A DNA stretch of 8,646 nt from Anaerolineae bacterium (GTDB lineage: Bacteria > Chloroflexota > Anaerolineae > B4-G1), in NCBI GenBank assembly GCA_030620125.1, contig JAUXFI010000076.1:1-8646 (forward strand). Reading direction: 5' to 3'. Numbering within the stretch: the stretch's first letter is position 1; every line of letters starts with the position of its first letter. The translations under genes were made by a program, and so were the position numbers. Below are positions 1 to 7,717 of the stretch, in pieces. Below the pieces are notes generated by a model. The model was not told the origin of the DNA, made no database searches, and saw nothing but the letters and a program-made list of their open reading frames with translations.

Positions 1-2
1 AC

Positions 3-872
3 AAACCTCACTCGTTCTATGAAGAAAACAAGGAACTGATTTGGGGCATAATTGCAGTTATGACCCTTCAAACATTGACCATCATCGGCCTTCTCGTGAA
101 CGTATCGAGACGCAAGCTGGTGGAAGCAAGGTTGAAGCGAACCGTAGTGGACCTGGAGCGTTCCAATGCCGACCTGGAGCACTTTGCCTACGTCGCGTCA
201 CACGACTTGCAGGAGCCTTTACGCATGGTGTCGAGTTACGTGCAACTGCTGGCGCGCCGTTACGAAGGCCAACTCGACGCCGACGCCGACGAGTTCATCG
301 GCTATGCCGTGGGTGGCGCGAATCGTATGCACAAGCTGCTCAATGACCTGTTGACCTATTCCCGTCTGGACACGCGCGGCAAACCTTTCAAGCCGACTGG
401 TTGCGAGGCTACCCTCGACCGGGCACTCGCCAAGCTGCAGGTGGTTATTGAGGAGAGCGGCGCGGTGGTGACCCGCGACAGCCTGCCGACCGTAATGGCG
501 GATGACTCGCAACTGCTTCAGTTGTTCCAGAACCTGATTGACAACGCCGTCAAGTTCCGCAGCAAAGAACCGCCGCGCATTCACATCTCGGCCAAACGTC
601 TCCCTCTCTCGCAGGCGGGGAAGGGTCGGGATGGGGGCGGAAGTGAATGGGTCTTCTCCGTGCGCGACAACGGCATTGGAATAGATCCGCAATTCTTTGA
701 GCGTATCTTTATCATATTCCAGCGGTTGCATGGATGGGGAGATTACCCCGGCACCGGCATGGGCCTGGCTGTCTGCAAGAGGATTGTGGAACGCCACGGT
801 GGACGCTTATGGGTGGAGTCGGAGCCTGGAGAAGGCACAACGTTCTTTTTCACAATGAGAAGTGAAACGTGA
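3..872 (+). CDS. Membrane-bound sensor histidine kinase, 5'-truncated by the window edge
   Basis: The reading frame is open from the first complete codon at position 3, and the first in-frame ATG at 60 lies inside a hydrophobic segment, so the true start is upstream of the window. The visible 289 residues begin with a transmembrane helix (about residues 12-34, ELIWGIIAVMTLQTLTIIGL) and a short basic/coiled linker. A HisKA domain with H-box SHDLQEPLR follows (His67 of the fragment, codon 201-203). The HATPase domain has N-box LFQNLIDNAVKF, G1 box DNGIGID, F-box FERIFIIFQRLHG and G2 box GTGMGLAV. The short lid and the 'IFQRLH' F-box are typical of bacteriophytochrome-type kinases, which usually phosphorylate a CheY-like partner such as the next gene product. 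The sequence around the helix resembles kinases fused to an extracytoplasmic solute-binding domain, but that domain is not in the window, so the ligand is unknown. An unusual Gly/Ser-rich insert lies between the N and G1 boxes. Confidence 0.92.
   Translation, partial: KPHSFYEENKELIWGIIAVMTLQTLTIIGLLVNVSRRKLVEARLKRTVVDLERSNADLEHFAYVASHDLQEPLRMVSSYVQLLARRYEGQLDADADEFIGYAVGGANRMHKLLNDLLTYSRLDTRGKPFKPTGCEATLDRALAKLQVVIEESGAVVTRDSLPTVMADDSQLLQLFQNLIDNAVKFRSKEPPRIHISAKRLPLSQAGKGRDGGGSEWVFSVRDNGIGIDPQFFERIFIIFQRLHGWGDYPGTGMGLAVCKRIVERHGGRLWVESEPGEGTTFFFTMRSET
598..645. repeat. Short dispersed-repeat-like insert inside the kinase ATPase domain
   Basis: The stretch reads as a C/T-rich run (ctccctctctcgc) followed by a G-rich run (aggcggggaagggtcggga). 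This resembles the short GC-rich repeats scattered through Chloroflexota and some cyanobacterial genomes. It translates in frame to a linker with residues LPLSQAGKGRDGGGS, placed between the beta strand 'RIHISAKR' and the strand 'EWVFSVRDNG'. Related kinases usually have only a few residues there. Only one copy is present in this window, so the repeat assignment rests on composition and on the odd position within the domain. Confidence 0.3.
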
Positions 873-907
873 AAACGTAGCCGTTACGCATTACGAGGAG
901 ATAAATC

Positions 908-1369
908 ATGAGCATCAACCCAAGCGGCGAACCTATCGAGATCTTGTTGGTGGAAGATAATCCCGGAGACGTGCGCCTGACACGGGAGGCTCTCAAGGAC
1001 GCCAAGATGCACAACGACATGCACGTGGCCGAGGATGGCGTAGAGGCTATATCATTCCTGCGCAGGGAAGGAAAGTATGCCAACTCGCCTCGTCCAGACC
1101 TCATCCTGCTCGATTTGAACATGCCGAAGAAAGACGGTCGGGAGGTGCTGGCAGAGATCAAGGCCGACGAAACCCTGAAAGGCATCCCGGTAGTGGTACT
1201 GACCACCTCACGGTCAGAGCAGGACATTCTCAAAGCCTACGACCTGCACGCCAACTGCTACATCACCAAGCCGGTTGACCTGGACCGCTTCATCGCGGTG
1301 GTAAAGTCTATCGAGGATTTCTGGCTCACCATCGTGAAACTGCCACGGAGGAGAGGAAATGGGCGATAA
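908..1369 (+). CDS. Stand-alone CheY-like response regulator (Rcp1 type)
   Basis: A single receiver domain fills the 153-residue protein. The acidic pocket is in VEDNPGD (Glu16, Asp17). The phosphoacceptor is Asp69 in LILLDLNMP, the switch Thr is Thr99 in VVVLTTS, and the conserved Lys is Lys121 in YITKPVD. The 'EDNPGDVRL' start, the long loop before the phospho-Asp and the '[17 protein letters not shown]' tail match the Rcp1/cyanobacterial-phytochrome regulator type, the usual partner of kinases like the upstream one. No output domain follows, so it should act by protein contact or as a relay intermediate. The ATG at 908 has a strong Shine-Dalgarno GAGGAG at 895-900 with 7-nt spacing. It begins 35 bp after the kinase stop, and its last 11 bp overlap the hybrid kinase gene, which implies translational coupling. 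Confidence 0.93.
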   Translation: MSINPSGEPIEILLVEDNPGDVRLTREALKDAKMHNDMHVAEDGVEAISFLRREGKYANSPRPDLILLDLNMPKKDGREVLAEIKADETLKGIPVVVLTTSRSEQDILKAYDLHANCYITKPVDLDRFIAVVKSIEDFWLTIVKLPRRRGNGR

Positions 1370-4300
1370 ACGCAGAGTTCTACTGATTGAGGACAATCCC
1401 GGAGACGCGCGCCTGATACAGGAGATGCTGTCTGAAGCCAGCGACATTTCATTCGATCTGGAGTGCGCTGACCGGCTCTCGACGGGGCTGGCACACCTCG
1501 CCGCGGAAGACACTGACGTGATCCTGTTGGACCTCGGATTGCCGGATAGCCAGGGGTTGGAGACCTTTACCAGGGTTCACGCTCAAGCGCCGGAAGCGCC
1601 CATCGTGGTGCTGACCGGCCTCGACGATGTCACGCTTGCGACCAGGGCGGTGCGGGAAGGCGCACAGGATTATCTGGTCAAGAATGAACTGTATGGCAAT
1701 CTGCTGGTACGCGCCACGCACTATGCCATCGAGCGCAAGTGGGCCGAAAAGCGTATCCGCCACCTGAACAGCGTCCTCAAGGCCATCAGAAGTGTCAACC
1801 AGTTGATTATGGTGGAAAAGGACAGAGACCATCTGCTCCAGAAAGCCTGTGACGCCCTGATAGAGGCGCGAGGCTACGAGGCTGCCTGGCTTGGATTCTT
1901 GAGCGACGGCGGAACATTTGCTACAGTCAAGGGTTGCGGTTTCAGGCAATGTCTCTCTCTCCTCGGCGAACACGTGCTGAGTGGGGACCATCCCCCTTGC
2001 GTCAAAAACGCACTCGTTCAGAAGGATCTCGTGGTCGTGGATAAATCCGCCGCGTGTGGGGATTGCCTCTTCAAAGACGCGTGTGTCAACAAGAAAGTTG
2101 CGATCATCCGTGTCGAGCGCGCTGAGCGGCTTTTCGGGCTGCTCGCCATATCGCTTACAGCCGACGTCACTGCCGACCAGGAGGAGAAAGAACTTTTGAA
2201 GGAAGTGGCTGGTGACATAGCGTTTGCCCTCCACAACATGGAGACGGAAGAGGCGCGCAAGCGGGCGGAGGAGACACTGCGAGAAACGAAAGAGCGATAC
2301 CGTATTCTGGCAGAGCAGGCGGGTCAGATGACGTACGATTACGACGTTCCAACAAATCAGATCAGTTGGTCGGGAGATGTGCAGACAATCACCGGTTACA
2401 CTCTCAATGAATTTCAAAAAGTAGACGTATCCGGTTGGGAAAAGCTGATACATCCTGATGATCGCGAGATGGTGTTAGCGTCACTTGCAAAAGCCATAGA
2501 GAAATGCTCCAACTATCGAGTGGAGTATCGTTTCAGGCGTAAGGACGGGGCGTATCTTTTTATGGAAGACAATGGTCTTTTCCTTGCTGACGAGAATGGG
2601 ATAGCGTGCCAGATGATCGGTATCATGAAAGACATCAGCGAGCGCAAACAGGCGGAGGAGGCGCTGCGGGAGAGCGAGAGACAACATAAAAAGTTGTACT
2701 CCATGGTCAGGTTGATGTGCGACAATCTGCCGGATCTGATATGGACAAAAGACCTGGAGGGCAAGTTTGTTTTTGCGAACAAGGCTTGTTGTGATGTTTT
2801 ACTCAATGCCAAAGATACCGATGAGCCAATTGGAAAAACGGATATCTATTTTGCCAACAGGGAAAAAGAGTCCCATCCCGAGAACCCTGACTATCATACA
2901 TTCGGCGAGACGTGTACTGGTTCCGATTTAGCCGTTCTGGAGACCAAGAAACCGCAGAGATTTGACAAGTTCGGTAATGTCAAAGGAGCGTTCATCTTCC
3001 TCGATGTCTACAAGTCTCCTTTTTGGGACAGAAACGGCGATCTCATAGGAACGGTGGGCTGTGCAAAAATCGTGACAAAAGAGAAACAGATGGAGGAAGA
3101 GCGCAAACGTGCAAATAAGGCCCTGCAGCGGTATGCCGAACGGTTGAGAACCCTACGCGCGATTGACGGAGCCATCCTAGCCGCCTGGTCACCGGAAGAG
3201 ATCGCCCAGGCTGCCCTGCGCCACATCCGGCGACTGATACCCTGCCTGGGGGGCATCGTCGTGATGTTCGACTTTGAGGCCCAGGAGGCTATCCTGTTTG
3301 CCGTGCACGTCAACGACGAGGTTGGGTTGGGGACGGGAACGCGCCTTTCAATTGAGGGCGTCGTGGGCATCGAGGCACTCCGGCAGGGCAAGGTCCTCGT
3401 AGAGGAGGATGTCCTGGCTCTTCTTTCGGCAGGCTCAGGACAAGGCTCCCAGCCGCCACCAGTGATTCGAGCCGCGCAGGCTGCCGGGGTGCGCTCCTAC
3501 GTCGCCGTGCCCCTCATTGCCGGTGGCGAACTGATTGGCGTCCTGGCACTGGGGGCAGAAAGCCCCAACGCCTTTGCCCCCGAACACGTGGATATCACTC
3601 GCGAGGTCGCCGACCAGGTCGCCGTGGCTATGCACCAGGCGCGCCTGCGCGCGGCTCTGGAAACCGAGGAGCAGCGGCTGGAGGCCCTGGTGGAACACCT
3701 GCCCGAGGGCGTGCTCTTGCTCGACGCCGAGCGACGTATCCTGCTAGTCAACCCGGTGGCGGAGAATTATCTTCTCGCCCTTACGGGTGCTGCCGGGCCG
3801 TCCGCCAGTCACGTAGGCGATGTGTTGACCTATCTGGCCGACTGGCCGGTGGATGAACTGGCACAATTCTCTCCTGATGGGCTGTGGCGCGAACTGGAGG
3901 TCGTCGGGCCGCCCCGGCGGCTCTTCGGGGTGACAGCCAAGCCTATGGGGACAGAGACCCAGGCAGAGGGATGGGTGCTGCTCATCTGGGATGTGACCCA
4001 TGAGCGGGAGGTCCAGCAACGCATCCAGTTGCACGACCGCTTGGCGGCGGTGGGGCAACTGGCCGCTGGCATCGCCCACGACTTTAACAACATTATGGCC
4101 GTGATCGTCCTGTACGCCCAGATGTTGTTGCGAGCGTCGGACCTATCGTCCCGCAACCGCGAGCGGCTGGCGACGATCCACCAGCAGGCCCGGCACGCGG
4201 CCAACCTGACCCAGCAGATCCTGGACTTTGGCCGCCGCTCCATACTCGAACGGCATCCCCTGAACCTGGTACCCTTCTTGAAAGAGTTGCTCAAGATGCT

Positions 4301-5162
4301 GGGGCGCACTCTGCCAGAGAACGTAAAGTTGGAACTGGCGTACGGATCGGACGACTATGTGGTGAACGCCGATCCGACGCGCATGCAGCAGGTGTTCGTG
4401 AACCTGGCCCTCAACACCCGCGATGCCATGCCCGAGGGCGGGAAACTGCGCATCGAGTTGGCGCAGTTGCAGGTCGAGCCCGGCGAGCCGCCCCCTCTGC
4501 ACGAGATGTCGCCGGGAGCGTGGGTGCAGGTGATCGTCTCGGATAACGGGACAGGCATCCCGCCCGAGGTTCTGCCGCACATTTTCGAGCCTTTCTTCAC
4601 TACCAAAGCGCCCGGCCAGGGCAGCGGGCTGGGACTGGCACAGGTGTATGGCATCGTGACGCAGCACGAGGGATACATTGGCGTGGAGAGCGAGGTGGGG
4701 CGCGGGACGGCTTTTACTCTTTATCTGCCTGCTCTGCCGGTGCCCCAGGTGGAACTGCCGGCGCTGGAGATAGCAGCCTCGGCGGAGGGGCATGGGGAAA
4801 CGATCCTGGTGGTGGAGGACGACCCTGCCGCGCGGGAGGCGCTGGTGGATAGCCTGGAGATGCTGAACTACCGGGTGCTGCAGGCGGCGGATGGCCAAGA
4901 GGCACTGACTATCTTTGAGCAACACAGTGACGAGATCAGGCTCGTACTGAGCGACATGGTGATGCCAGGGGTGGGTGGCAAGGAGTTGGTCCAGAAACTG
5001 ACCAAGATGAACCCTCACCTGAAGGCGTTAGCCGTCACCGGCTATACACTGGCCGAGGATGTGCAGGAACTGAGGGAAATGGGGATTCTGGACGTTATCC
5101 AGAAACCCGTCGAAGTAGACGCGCTGGCGAAGGCCATCCGCCGCGCTTTGGATGCAGAGTGA
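1359..5162 (+). CDS. Multi-sensor hybrid histidine kinase (REC-GAF-PAS-PAS-GAF-PAS-HisKA-HATPase-REC)
   Basis: This 1267-residue protein has no transmembrane helix and should be cytoplasmic. Approximate domain order: N-terminal receiver 5-125 (Asp58 in ILLDLGLP, Thr86, Lys108); GAF 135-300 with Cys214 and a Cys cluster at 233, 236 and 242; PAS 313-436 (PAS_3-like, '[11 protein letters not shown]'); PAS 447-576; GAF 591-767; PAS 776-884; HisKA 890-957 with His907 in [10 protein letters not shown]; HATPase 969-1124 (N-box [14 protein letters not shown]1 DNGTGIPP, G2 [11 protein letters not shown]); C-terminal receiver 1147-1267 (Asp1199 in VLSDMVMPG, Lys1249 in VIQKPVE). All residues needed for kinase and receiver activity are visible. 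An N-terminal receiver before the sensors suggests that phosphate from the upstream kinase can modulate this one. The C-terminal receiver could take phosphate from His907. The start at 1359 is supported by GGAGG at 1347-1351 and an 11-bp overlap with the preceding gene. GC content drops sharply in the PAS-PAS part. Confidence 0.94.
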   Translation: MGDKRRVLLIEDNPGDARLIQEMLSEASDISFDLECADRLSTGLAHLAAEDTDVILLDLGLPDSQGLETFTRVHAQAPEAPIVVLTGLDDVTLATRAVREGAQDYLVKNELYGNLLVRATHYAIERKWAEKRIRHLNSVLKAIRSVNQLIMVEKDRDHLLQKACDALIEARGYEAAWLGFLSDGGTFATVKGCGFRQCLSLLGEHVLSGDHPPCVKNALVQKDLVVVDKSAACGDCLFKDACVNKKVAIIRVERAERLFGLLAISLTADVTADQEEKELLKEVAGDIAFALHNMETEEARKRAEETLRETKERYRILAEQAGQMTYDYDVPTNQISWSGDVQTITGYTLNEFQKVDVSGWEKLIHPDDREMVLASLAKAIEKCSNYRVEYRFRRKDGAYLFMEDNGLFLADENGIACQMIGIMKDISERKQAEEALRESERQHKKLYSMVRLMCDNLPDLIWTKDLEGKFVFANKACCDVLLNAKDTDEPIGKTDIYFANREKESHPENPDYHTFGETCTGSDLAVLETKKPQRFDKFGNVKGAFIFLDVYKSPFWDRNGDLIGTVGCAKIVTKEKQMEEERKRANKALQRYAERLRTLRAIDGAILAAWSPEEIAQAALRHIRRLIPCLGGIVVMFDFEAQEAILFAVHVNDEVGLGTGTRLSIEGVVGIEALRQGKVLVEEDVLALLSAGSGQGSQPPPVIRAAQAAGVRSYVAVPLIAGGELIGVLALGAESPNAFAPEHVDITREVADQVAVAMHQARLRAALETEEQRLEALVEHLPEGVLLLDAERRILLVNPVAENYLLALTGAAGPSASHVGDVLTYLADWPVDELAQFSPDGLWRELEVVGPPRRLFGVTAKPMGTETQAEGWVLLIWDVTHEREVQQRIQLHDRLAAVGQLAAGIAHDFNNIMAVIVLYAQMLLRASDLSSRNRERLATIHQQARHAANLTQQILDFGRRSILERHPLNLVPFLKELLKMLGRTLPENVKLELAYGSDDYVVNADPTRMQQVFVNLALNTRDAMPEGGKLRIELAQLQVEPGEPPPLHEMSPGAWVQVIVSDNGTGIPPEVLPHIFEPFFTTKAPGQGSGLGLAQVYGIVTQHEGYIGVESEVGRGTAFTLYLPALPVPQVELPALEIAASAEGHGETILVVEDDPAAREALVDSLEMLNYRVLQAADGQEALTIFEQHSDEIRLVLSDMVMPGVGGKELVQKLTKMNPHLKALAVTGYTLAEDVQELREMGILDVIQKPVEVDALAKAIRRALDAE

Positions 5163-5172
5163 TGGGGCTTCG

Positions 5173-6288
5173 ATGGGGCTAAAGCACAGAAAATCAGTCA
5201 ACCGGCGCAAGTTTCTCAGGGGAGCGGCAACGCTAGGTATCACTGCCCTGACCCAGCGATTTCTGGACGCTGCGACTCCGCCGGCGCAGGCCACAGGCGC
5301 GCAGGTGATGCCTGAACCCCCGGCTGCTGAGGATGATTTTGATCACCACATATACCTTCCCTTCGTCTCCGGTCAGCGACCTCTGGCCCACGGCCCCTCC
5401 AAACTCGGCCTGCACACAATACATCCCAATAGAGCATTCGATTTCGCGCGGGACGTGCACGACGCTGGCGCTCACGTGGCGCTGGTGAAAGCACTCGGCG
5501 AATTCGCATACCTGCGACGGGTAAAGGAGGTTTCGCCTGAGACAGTCACGGTCGCTCGCTGGGGCGAACCGCAGGCGGTGGACGCCAGCGGCGACCCGGC
5601 GGCGAAGGCGGCCGATGTGATGAGCCAGCACATGCCGCACTGGAAGTATGAGAAGGACGTCGTGGACTATTGGGAGGTGCTGAACGAGAACGACCCGTCC
5701 AGCATAGAGGGACACGTCTGGCTGGCGCAGTTCTTCATTGAGACCATGAACATCGCCGAGGACAACGGTTACAAACTGGCGCTCTTCTCCTACAGCACCG
5801 GCGTGCCTCAGTGGCACGAGTGGGAGGCCATCGTTGAGACGGGGGTCTTTGCGCGGGCTAAAGAGAAAGGCCACGTCCTGGCGTTGCACGAGTACAACTG
5901 GCCGGTGACGGATTACCGCTGGGGTGAGCCTACGGAGAATCAGCCATCTTACGAGGATCGAGGCGTCCTGACCGGGCGTTATCGTTACCTCTACCGCGAT
6001 TTCCTCATCCCACGCGACGAGGTCGTCCCGCTGGTGATCACCGAGAGCGGCCTTGACCCGGTGTTGGGCGGCCCGCCCGGCGATGGTCCCTGGCAGGAGC
6101 GTTACGTGGACGAGATGATCTGGTACGACACAAAGTTGCGCGAGGATGATTACGTCATCGGCGCAACAATGTTCACTATCGGCGCTGATTATGGATGGGA
6201 GAGTTACGACTACGAGGAACTGCTGTGGCCCGGCAACCCCTACGGCTCCAACTTTCTCGATTACATCGTGTCGCTCAAGGATGCCTGA
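5173..6288 (+). CDS. Tat-exported protein, probable clan GH-A (TIM-barrel) glycoside hydrolase
   Basis: The 371-residue protein begins with a twin-arginine signal: Arg11-Arg12 in VNRRKFLRGAATLG, a weak hydrophobic stretch and a plausible AQA cleavage site near residue 40. A linker with the 'IYLPFV' motif (residues 60-65) follows, common just after the signal in exported Chloroflexota proteins. The rest looks like a TIM barrel. 'YWEVLNENDP' supplies an Asn-Glu pair (Glu172), like the acid/base of clan GH-A enzymes, and 'PLVITESGLDP' supplies a strand-end Glu291, like the nucleophile. Aromatic residues are abundant ('HEYNWPVTDYRWGE', 'DEMIWYDTKL'). The exact GH family and substrate cannot be read from the sequence, and a non-catalytic barrel is possible. 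An alternative ATG at 5152 would overlap the kinase gene by 11 bp. I prefer 5173 because GGGG at 5164-5167 is suitably spaced and the seven extra residues add nothing recognisable. It is likely co-transcribed with the kinases. Confidence 0.75.
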   Translation: MGLKHRKSVNRRKFLRGAATLGITALTQRFLDAATPPAQATGAQVMPEPPAAEDDFDHHIYLPFVSGQRPLAHGPSKLGLHTIHPNRAFDFARDVHDAGAHVALVKALGEFAYLRRVKEVSPETVTVARWGEPQAVDASGDPAAKAADVMSQHMPHWKYEKDVVDYWEVLNENDPSSIEGHVWLAQFFIETMNIAEDNGYKLALFSYSTGVPQWHEWEAIVETGVFARAKEKGHVLALHEYNWPVTDYRWGEPTENQPSYEDRGVLTGRYRYLYRDFLIPRDEVVPLVITESGLDPVLGGPPGDGPWQERYVDEMIWYDTKLREDDYVIGATMFTIGADYGWESYDYEELLWPGNPYGSNFLDYIVSLKDA

Positions 6289-6332
6289 GCGCGATCACGA
6301 GAAACGCAAGTGTTCGGGAGCCTGGGAAGGAA

Positions 6333-6430
6333 ACCCTTGCGAAGGTTGCGAATAGTACCGGCAACAAGGTTAATTTCGCTGGCCAAAGACGTTCTTGGCT
6401 TGAAACCTGCTCACAAACCTTCGCAAGGGT
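6333..6430. repeat. 98-bp inverted-repeat element in the convergent intergenic region
   Basis: A perfect 15-bp inverted repeat, acccttgcgaaggtt at 6333-6347 and aaccttcgcaagggt at 6416-6430, encloses 68 bp. The interior contains a second small hairpin (gccaa / ttggc, about 6382-6399). The arms themselves are partly self-complementary (aacc..ggtt), typical of REP/MITE-like dispersed elements. No coding potential is apparent. It lies 44 bp after the hydrolase stop and 51 bp beyond the HEAT-gene stop, so it could also help end transcription from both sides. No T-tract follows either arm. Confidence 0.6.
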
Positions 6431-6462
6431 GGCCGAACGACTGCCGAGAAACTCCCCCTACG

Positions 6463-6478
6463 TGCCGCCGGCGCGGCA
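6463..6478 (-). terminator. GC-rich hairpin just past the end of the HEAT-repeat gene
   Basis: tgccgc at 6463-6468 pairs with gcggca at 6473-6478 around a 4-nt loop. On the - strand it lies 3 nt after the stop codon of the last operon gene. There is no U-tract, so intrinsic termination is uncertain. It may instead stabilise the mRNA 3' end or work with the neighbouring inverted-repeat element. Confidence 0.35.
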
Positions 6479-6481
6479 GGT

Positions 6482-7060
6482 TCAGGGCTGGAAGAGTACC
6501 AGGCCCACCCCCATTCGCTCCAGAGCTTGTTCCGCATAGTGAGTGACGATGGCGCTGGGGTCGTCGAGGGCGGCGCAGAGGACAGGGATAGCGTCTTCGG
6601 GCTGGATGGCGCTCAGGGCGCGGGCTGCCCCTGCCCGTGCCAGTACCTCTCCCTCCTGCAGCGCGGCGATGAGGGCTGGGACGGCGGGTGCTCCAATGCG
6701 GGCCAGCGCATCGGAGGCGATGCGGGAGACGAAGGGGCTGGGGTCGGCCAGGCAAGACGCCAGTTCGCCCACAGCCTCGCTCACGCGCAGTTCTCCCAGT
6801 CCCTGAGCGGCGCAGGCGCGCGCGTCGGGATCAGGATCAGCCAGGGCGGTGATGAGCAATCCCCGCGCGGCGGGGACGCCGACGGCAGCCAGGGCGCGGA
6901 CGGCCCACCAGCGGCGGTCGGGGTCGGGGTCGGCCAGCAAGTCGCGCAACGGGGCAAGTGCTGCATCGCCCAGGCAGCCCAGGGCCAGCGCGGCCTCCTC
7001 GGTGCGGGCATCGTCGCCAGCGGCGATGCTGTCCAGAAATACCTCGAGTGCGTCAGACAT
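6482..7060 (-). CDS. HEAT-repeat protein
   Basis: This 192-residue protein is built from repeated helical pairs with a 31-residue pitch. The turn motif recurs as LADPDPDRRW (Asp44), LADPDPDARA (Asp75), LADPSPFVSR (Asp106), a degenerate LQEGEVLARA (Glu136) and LDDPSAIVTH (Asp167). The adjoining helices read 'AVRALAAVG', 'AAQGLGELR', 'ASDALARIG' and 'GAARALSAI'. This is the PBS-lyase/HEAT_2 type. Such proteins are usually binding scaffolds, and nothing here points to phycobilin lyase activity in particular. There is no signal peptide, so it is probably cytoplasmic. The ATG at 7060 overlaps the end of the preceding gene by 8 bp (ATGTCTGA), indicating translational coupling as the last gene of the operon. 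Near-identical codons in the repeats give short tandem GTCGGG runs in the DNA (about 6917-6936). Confidence 0.85.
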   Translation of the reverse strand: MSDALEVFLDSIAAGDDARTEEAALALGCLGDAALAPLRDLLADPDPDRRWWAVRALAAVGVPAARGLLITALADPDPDARACAAQGLGELRVSEAVGELASCLADPSPFVSRIASDALARIGAPAVPALIAALQEGEVLARAGAARALSAIQPEDAIPVLCAALDDPSAIVTHYAEQALERMGVGLVLFQP

Positions 7061-7493
7061 TCGGCCTCTCCCACGATATGGGTTCGTCCACAGCGCGAGT
7101 GAAGGCTGCCAGGTCCGGGGGCGTGGAGAAGTGGATCAGATGAGATGGGCAGCGGCAATCGGAAGCGCCGAAGCGGGGCACGGGAATAAAAGCGCCGGGG
7201 AGACTGGATAGCACCTGGCCCCAGGCACACTCCTGCTTCCGGGCGCCGACTGCGTACCAGATTTCGACGGGCCTGGCACAGGCTCGCAGATAGTCCACGT
7301 GCCAGTGCAGGGGCTTGGGTGAACGCAGATGTCGCGCAAGACGGGCAGCCAGTCCGCCTGGCCCGTGAGCACTGCCAGCGTAGGCATACCAGCCGGCCGG
7401 GAATTGGAATTGGCCCAGTCGCCCAACACCGACAGTTGCGGGATGTGACAGTCTCAGAATCAAGACGTAGGTGCCGGACTGGTCAGGAAGCAT
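7053..7493 (-). CDS. DUF123 / GIY-YIG-family protein
   Basis: The 146-residue protein matches the DUF123 family, a branch related to GIY-YIG nucleases. Visible landmarks are GTYVLILRL (residues 7-15), GWYAYAGSAHGPGGL (34-48), RLARHL (51-56), HWHVDYL (63-69) and the signature FGASDCRCPSHL (108-119). The family is linked to DNA cleavage or repair only by analogy, and no biochemical role can be assigned from sequence. I chose the ATG at 7493 because it is followed within a few residues by the conserved GTY strand and overlaps the upstream stop by 11 bp, consistent with coupled translation. The longer frame from 7571 would overlap the membrane-protein gene by 89 bp and add 26 unconserved residues. 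Its 3' end overlaps the HEAT gene start by 8 bp. Confidence 0.85.
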   Translation of the reverse strand: MLPDQSGTYVLILRLSHPATVGVGRLGQFQFPAGWYAYAGSAHGPGGLAARLARHLRSPKPLHWHVDYLRACARPVEIWYAVGARKQECAWGQVLSSLPGAFIPVPRFGASDCRCPSHLIHFSTPPDLAAFTRAVDEPISWERPNV

Positions 7494-7713
7494 ACATACG
7501 TCGCTGCCACACAGCGCCAGCGCCCCAGGCGACGGCGCATCCCAGTGCCAGTAGCGCCACTCCCAGGCCATCGAAGGCGCGGATGGAGTGTTGCTCGTCG
7601 AAGCGGTAGAGCACCGGCCCCTCGTAAGGATCGGGTAGGATCAGGGCCAATAGCCCACCCAGCAGCAGCAGCACGGCCAGTGCTGCCAGCAGGATCACCC
7701 GCCACTGGAACAT
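7483..7713 (-). CDS. Small two-helix membrane protein of unknown function
   Basis: The 76-residue protein has two clear hydrophobic segments: residues 5-26 (VILLAALAVLLLLGGLLALI) and about 48-67 (DGLGVALLALGCAVAWGAGA). A roughly 20-residue polar loop with 'PDPYEGPVLYRFDEQHSIR' separates them, and the C-terminus is basic (WQRRMYAS). The arrangement predicts a hairpin in the cytoplasmic membrane. I do not recognise a family. The gene begins 4 bp after the Trm112-like stop and overlaps the DUF123 gene by 11 bp at its end, so it is embedded in the operon and unlikely to be a spurious frame. Confidence 0.7.
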   Translation of the reverse strand: MFQWRVILLAALAVLLLLGGLLALILPDPYEGPVLYRFDEQHSIRAFDGLGVALLALGCAVAWGAGAVWQRRMYAS

Positions 7714-7717
7714 AAAG

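Noticed and set aside
1449..2453. A 334-codon open frame on the - strand inside the hybrid kinase gene
   Set aside because: It is antisense to the well-supported receiver and GAF domains, shows no recognisable domain, and is expected as a shadow frame in GC-rich coding DNA.
4143..5018. A 291-codon open frame on the - strand opposite the kinase core and C-terminal receiver
   Set aside because: His- and Arg-rich low-information protein, antisense to conserved HisKA/HATPase/REC motifs; a shadow frame.
5233..5889. A 218-codon open frame on the - strand opposite the hydrolase gene
   Set aside because: No domain, and the + strand carries a Tat signal and catalytic-type motifs in a complete gene.
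6527..7102. A 191-codon open frame on the + strand opposite the HEAT-repeat gene
   Set aside because: Gly-rich composition reflects the repeated HEAT codons read in reverse; no start signal or family.
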